From positions 1 through 8,599 of the forward strand of contig DATBMY010000444.1 in NCBI GenBank assembly GCA_036554605.1: a DNA stretch of 8,599 nt. The letters run 5' to 3'. Within the stretch, counting starts at the first letter, position 1, and each line of letters opens with the position of its first letter. The notes beneath the pieces are model-generated. The model did not search any database, was not told the origin of the DNA, and saw only the letters and a program-made list of their open reading frames with translations. The translations under genes were made by a program, and so were the position numbers. Origin of the DNA: DATBMY01 sp036554605 (GTDB lineage Bacteria > Acidobacteriota > Blastocatellia > UBA7656). Shown piece by piece: positions 5,779 to 8,599 of the stretch.

Positions 5779-6723
5779 TTAATTCTTCGTCAGAGCAGGA
5801 AGAGTGAAGGCTCCATTTGCCGTGTTGTCACGCAGAATATTATCCGCAAAGGTATTTGCAGCCCCGTTGCCGGCGGTCACCCCCGTGCCGTTGAAAGATA
5901 TGGTTGAGCCGGAAACTCGCAGATTGCCCTGGTTGGCCTGAGCGGAATTCCCGGCCGAAAGACCCGTGCCGTTGTTTGTGACCAGGCTATCAATCACATC
6001 GATGATCGAAATGGGGCCCGCGGTAAGCACCTCCGATAGAATTCCGGTAGTCGAATTGCCCGAAAAGAAAGCGTGACGGACCGCTACGCGAGAATTATTT
6101 CTGCCAATCAACCCGAAGACGTTGTTTTCGGAACTGCTTCTTTCAACGACCACATTCACCAGGCCGGTCCCGGCGTTCGACACGAATATGCCGACGTTGG
6201 AGTTATTTCTGATGTAGGTGTTTTTGACGTAGACCTCTGCATTGCCAGCCTGGTTGAGACCCACGTTGATACCGTTTGTCATATTGTTGATAGTTGTATC
6301 TTCCACGTGCAGCGAGCCCCCGGCCAGAAACCTGATGCCATCAAGGCCGCCCGCGCCGCCCGCGCCGTTAATATCCAGACCCCGCAGTATTATCTCGTCG
6401 GTCGCCAGTGCATTGATTATGACGCCGTTGACCAAAGCCGCCAGTACCCCGCCCGTGGTATTGCGGCAATCTATAGAAATCGATTTTGTAATCGTCACCG
6501 CGCCGAACCCCGCCGGGTCCAGGCAGTTGATCTCTCCGCCCGCCGCCGTCTTTGATATTGCCCCGGCAAACGTCTTGCAAGGCGCGGTCCGGCTGCAAGG
6601 ATTGGCGTCATCACCTACGCCCGATACCCATGTTCTCGTCGCTTGCGCCTGTGCCTGCGCGCCGCAGAATAAGCAAACAGTCAATACGGCCATCATATTC
6701 AGAGCCAGTCTAGTCCTTCTCAT
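5779..6723 (-). CDS. secreted right-handed beta-helix protein
   Basis: A 314-residue exported protein. The signal peptide is clear: MRRTR, hydrophobic core (LALNMMAVLTVCLFC, 6-20), then GAQAQAQA with a probable cut after Ala28. The mature part opens with a module typical of this family, TRTWVSGVGDDANPCSRTAP, followed by CKTFAGAISKTAAGGEINCL, carrying four cysteines (43, 49, 67, 86) that may pair. From about 75 to 305 it is a series of short turns rich in N, G, V and I (for example TTINNMTNGINVG, NTYIRNNSNVGIFVSN, SSSENNVFGLIGRNNSRVAV, STISFNGTGVTAG), the pattern of parallel beta-helix (PbH1/pectate-lyase-like) coils. No catalytic residue set of polysaccharide lyases is evident, so substrate and enzyme activity are unknown; a surface or extracellular carbohydrate-contacting role is inference. 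Start supported by AAAGGAG 6 nt upstream. It precedes the HYR/PxKF gene on the same strand, 162 nt away. Confidence 0.88.
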   Translation of the reverse strand: MRRTRLALNMMAVLTVCLFCGAQAQAQATRTWVSGVGDDANPCSRTAPCKTFAGAISKTAAGGEINCLDPAGFGAVTITKSISIDCRNTTGGVLAALVNGVIINALATDEIILRGLDINGAGGAGGLDGIRFLAGGSLHVEDTTINNMTNGINVGLNQAGNAEVYVKNTYIRNNSNVGIFVSNAGTGLVNVVVERSSSENNVFGLIGRNNSRVAVRHAFFSGNSTTGILSEVLTAGPISIIDVIDSLVTNNGTGLSAGNSAQANQGNLRVSGSTISFNGTGVTAGNGAANTFADNILRDNTANGAFTLPALTKN

Positions 6724-6769
6724 ATCTATCTCCTTTGTGGTTTTTCAGTCTAAATAATAGAAATCTCCT

Positions 6770-6959
6770 GCTTCATCTATCGCCAATACTGGCCACTTAA
6801 CCTTAGGCCAACCTGCGCAAAGCCGCTCGATTCAGTATTAGATGAAGCCTGATATGCGGACCTAACTCCTTGTCAGGTGAACAGGCCGGTGTGCCAGCGA
6901 AAGCGCGATCAGGAGCGAGGCAAAACGCATGCCACAAGTTGGAGCATTTCAACCTGATC
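6770..6959 (-). promoter_or_regulatory. structured leader of the beta-helix gene (possible cis-regulatory RNA)
   Basis: Two inverted-repeat structures lie in the leader. The first pairs 6770-6778 with 6840-6848 (9 bp perfect) and, after a 6-nt one-sided bulge, 6785-6790 with 6834-6839 (6 bp), with a GGCC/GGCC stem in the loop. The second pairs 6907-6913 with 6953-6959 (7 bp perfect) and holds an inner GTTG/CAAC hairpin. I cannot match either to a named riboswitch class. Confidence 0.4.
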
Positions 6960-7001
6960 AGCTTTTATAAAACTGGGGCGAGCATACAGCCTGAGAGCCG
7001 G

Positions 7002-7030
7002 AAAGTAATACTATTTACGCGTGATGTCAA
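7002..7030 (-). promoter_or_regulatory. candidate sigma70-type promoter for the beta-helix gene
   Basis: On the minus strand a consensus -35 TTGACA (7030-7025), a 17-nt spacer and a weaker -10 TACTTT (7007-7002). Transcription would start near 6995 and give a leader of about 270 nt. It follows directly after the terminator-like hairpin behind ParA. Confidence 0.4.
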
Positions 7031-7040
7031 CCCTTATACG

Positions 7041-7071
7041 TAATAAAGCCTGCATTGCAAGAGATGCCGGC
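7041..7071 (-). terminator. weak terminator-like hairpin behind the ParA gene
   Basis: The stem pairs 7064-7071 with 7048-7055 (7 of 8 positions paired, 8-nt loop), followed on the minus strand by TTTATTA (7047-7041). It lies about 90 nt after the ParA stop codon and just before the TTGACA box of the next gene. The short T-run makes it a moderate call. Confidence 0.35.
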
Positions 7072-7161
7072 ACTCGCCTTCACACCTGATAGACGAAATA
7101 CTCCGGCCTGTTAATGCAAGAAAGGTGCTAGGACTGGAGCCGGGTGGATTTTAAATAGGGG

Positions 7162-7911
7162 CTATCCGAGCCGCCTTATAAGCTCCCTGGTGAGCGAGCT
7201 GTAATCTGCCGCCCCGTCGCTGTGCGGCGAATACTCGAAGATCGACTGGTGCGTCTCCTGCGAATAATCAAGCTCGGTGCGCTCGCGAATCACGGTGCGA
7301 AAGAGTCGCTGACGGAGCATCTTCTTAGCCTCCCGCCGGACCAGCTCGGGGCCCGCGCGGCGCGTGGTGTAAAACGTCATGATCACGCTCAACCGCTCCG
7401 CGTCGATTCGCCCTTCTCGCGGGTGCGCGTCAATAAACTCGATCATCTGCTCGATCGACCGCAGCCCGAGCCAGGTCGAGACGCAAGGAACCAGCAGGTA
7501 ATCGGAGTTTGAAAGCGCCGCCTGGGTAATCCGCCCGAATTCGGGCGGGCAGTCGAAGATCACAAAATCATAGCTGTCGCCGAGGCCGTTTATCGTGCGC
7601 CTTAACGGCCCGCTTATTGTTCGCAGCCCATCCGCGGACTGAAGAGCATGAAAAAGCTTGCGCCCGCCGCCGGGCAGCAGCCACACTTCCTCGCGCAACT
7701 GGACCGGCTCTACTTCCCAGCCTTCGATTGCCGCCGCGACCGTGCTCGCAGTGGACTCGATACCCGCTATAAAGCGGAGGTTATCTTGCGGGTCGCAATC
7801 GACGAGGCAGACCTTGGCCCCGGCTAACGAAAGACCGAAGGCAAGGTTCCAGCTCGTAGTCGTCTTACCGGTCCCGCCCTTCGACGCCGCAACCGAAATC
7901 GTTTTGGCCAT
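7162..7911 (-). CDS. orphan ParA/Soj-family P-loop ATPase
   Basis: A 249-residue ParA-family protein of usual length for the chromosomal Soj type. It carries the deviant Walker A motif KGGTGKTT (11-18, signature Lys11 and Lys16), the Walker A' motif LVDCDPQDNL (36-45) and a Walker B strand FVIFDCPP (116-123, Asp120). Such ATPases dimerise with ATP, bind DNA nonspecifically and position plasmids, chromosomes or large complexes. The C-terminal part (185-249) is basic and helical (RREAKKMLRQRLFRTVIRER). There is no ParB gene or obvious parS site in the window, so its cargo is unknown. The AI-2E-type gene ends 32 nt upstream, so the two are probably co-transcribed. Start supported by GAGGAG 6 nt before the ATG. 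It is not a MinD: no C-terminal membrane-targeting helix is seen. Alternative roles include positioning of envelope or secretion machinery, but this is inference. Confidence 0.93.
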   Translation of the reverse strand: MAKTISVAASKGGTGKTTTSWNLAFGLSLAGAKVCLVDCDPQDNLRFIAGIESTASTVAAAIEGWEVEPVQLREEVWLLPGGGRKLFHALQSADGLRTISGPLRRTINGLGDSYDFVIFDCPPEFGRITQAALSNSDYLLVPCVSTWLGLRSIEQMIEFIDAHPREGRIDAERLSVIMTFYTTRRAGPELVRREAKKMLRQRLFRTVIRERTELDYSQETHQSIFEYSPHSDGAADYSSLTRELIRRLG

Positions 7912-7943
7912 CGCCAGCTCCTCAAACAGGAATACTAATCAAG

Positions 7944-8599
7944 CTAACTATCTTTCACCGCGGTTGTCTGACTCGACGGGGCCGCCTGGGCCAGAGGCTC
8001 GACTCCCGCCGCTTCCATACCCTGGACATCGCCGATGTTCTGGACTCCCTTATAGGCGAGATAATGGTTATAAACCACTATCAGCAAGGCAACGATGGGT
8101 ATGGAGAGAAAGACGCCGAATATGCCGCCGACTTCGATGCCGCCGAGTATGGCCAGGATCACCACCAGAGGATGCATTTTTACGCCCTGGCCGACGATTC
8201 GCGGATAGATGATGTAGTCCTGCACCACTCGCAGAACCGCAAGGAAGATTGCGACCCCCAGGGCCATCTTCACCGAGATGGTCAGGGATATTCCGAACGA
8301 AATGATCGCAAACATCAGAGGCCCTATCATCGGAAAGAACTCGAACAGCCCGGCCACTACACCGAAAACAATCGCGTAGGGGGCTCCGATCAGCGCAAAC
8401 CCGACCGTTACAAGCGCGCCTATCTCGATACAGGCCGTGATCTGCGCCCGTATGTATGCCGCAAGCGTTCGGCTTACGTCGCGCAGCAGCCAGTGGGTCC
8501 GCCGCTGGAGCCGCTCGTTGGGTATCAGCTCGATCAAGCCTCGCTCGATCGCTTCGGCGTCCTTAAGAAGAAAGAACGAGAGTATCGGGACAATGATTA
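7944..8599 (-). CDS. AI-2E family transporter, C-terminal part (5' end beyond the window)
   Basis: The frame stays open to the right edge, so the gene is partial; about 217 C-terminal residues are seen. A TTG at 8537 could be mistaken for a start, but the frame continues upstream with IIVPILSFFLLKDAEAIERG, which fits the family (the FFLLKD segment before the LIP motif). Visible family features are LIPNERLQRR, the AYIRAQ segment, the GLFEFFPMIGP loop (about 83-93) between membrane helices, and VVQDYIIYPRIVGQGVKMHP (about 124-143), followed by two more membrane segments to about residue 180. A hydrophilic alanine-rich tail closes it (GVEPLAQAAPSSQTTAVKDS). The family (YdiK/TqsA-like, PF01594) includes an autoinducer-2 exporter and sodium/proton antiporters; which substrate applies here cannot be told. 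It sits in the inner membrane. The ParA gene follows after 32 nt. Confidence 0.93.
   Translation of the reverse strand, partial: IIVPILSFFLLKDAEAIERGLIELIPNERLQRRTHWLLRDVSRTLAAYIRAQITACIEIGALVTVGFALIGAPYAIVFGVVAGLFEFFPMIGPLMFAIISFGISLTISVKMALGVAIFLAVLRVVQDYIIYPRIVGQGVKMHPLVVILAILGGIEVGGIFGVFLSIPIVALLIVVYNHYLAYKGVQNIGDVQGMEAAGVEPLAQAAPSSQTTAVKDS

Noticed and set aside
6871..6930. 19-codon minus-strand frame MRFASLLIALSLAHRPVHL inside the leader of the beta-helix gene, as a possible leader peptide
   Set aside because: No ribosome site before the ATG and no link to the stems that would make an attenuator; kept only as a note.

Overview
This window reads as a stretch of a free-living bacterial chromosome, and every well-supported gene lies on the minus strand. 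The gene content (a secreted HYR/PxKF repeat protein, a secreted right-handed beta-helix protein, a small secreted coiled-coil protein, an AI-2E exporter followed by an orphan ParA) together with moderate GC suggests an Acidobacteriota-type soil bacterium, perhaps of the Blastocatellia kind. That assignment is inference from gene families, not from a marker gene. The first ~2.05 kb is visibly more GC-rich than the rest (one counted 60-base line at 1381-1440 is 46/60 GC, against 33/60 at 2161-2220 and 29/60 at 2461-2520). That part may have a different origin, either by transfer or by assembly joining.

Read in the direction of transcription (right to left): at 8599-7944 is the C-terminal part of an AI-2E family (PF01594-type) membrane protein running off the window. 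Thirty-two bases later comes an orphan ParA/Soj-type ATPase (7911-7162) with no ParB partner in view. A terminator-like hairpin and then a sigma70-like promoter lie between ParA and the next gene. A long leader of about 270 nt with two inverted-repeat structures precedes a secreted beta-helix protein (6723-5779). A large hairpin follows that stop codon. Next is a 712-residue secreted protein with a DUF11/CARDB-like domain, three HYR domains, a fourth Ig-like domain and a C-terminal PxKF domain (5616-3478), closed by a strong intrinsic terminator with a 13-bp perfect stem. The two secreted genes form an envelope/extracellular pair.

The region 3417-2691 has few genes: a palindromic repeat-like element and one likely small ORF of 47 codons (2989-2846). 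A secreted coiled-coil protein (2690-2103) follows. Then, in the GC-rich segment, a two-gene cassette: a receiver-domain/FAD-NADPH reductase fusion (1919-396) and a 49-residue DUF1059-type CxC protein (366-217). The receiver has lost its phosphoacceptor aspartate and the reductase has no CxxC, so neither textbook activity (two-component signalling, thioredoxin disulfide reduction) can be assumed. The leftmost 45 bases may be the end of a convergent plus-strand gene.

No complete new defence system, CRISPR array, transposase, rRNA or tRNA is visible. The most unusual items are the degenerate receiver/reductase plus DUF1059 pair, the structured leader of the beta-helix gene, the hairpin between the two secreted genes, and the composition break near 2.05 kb.
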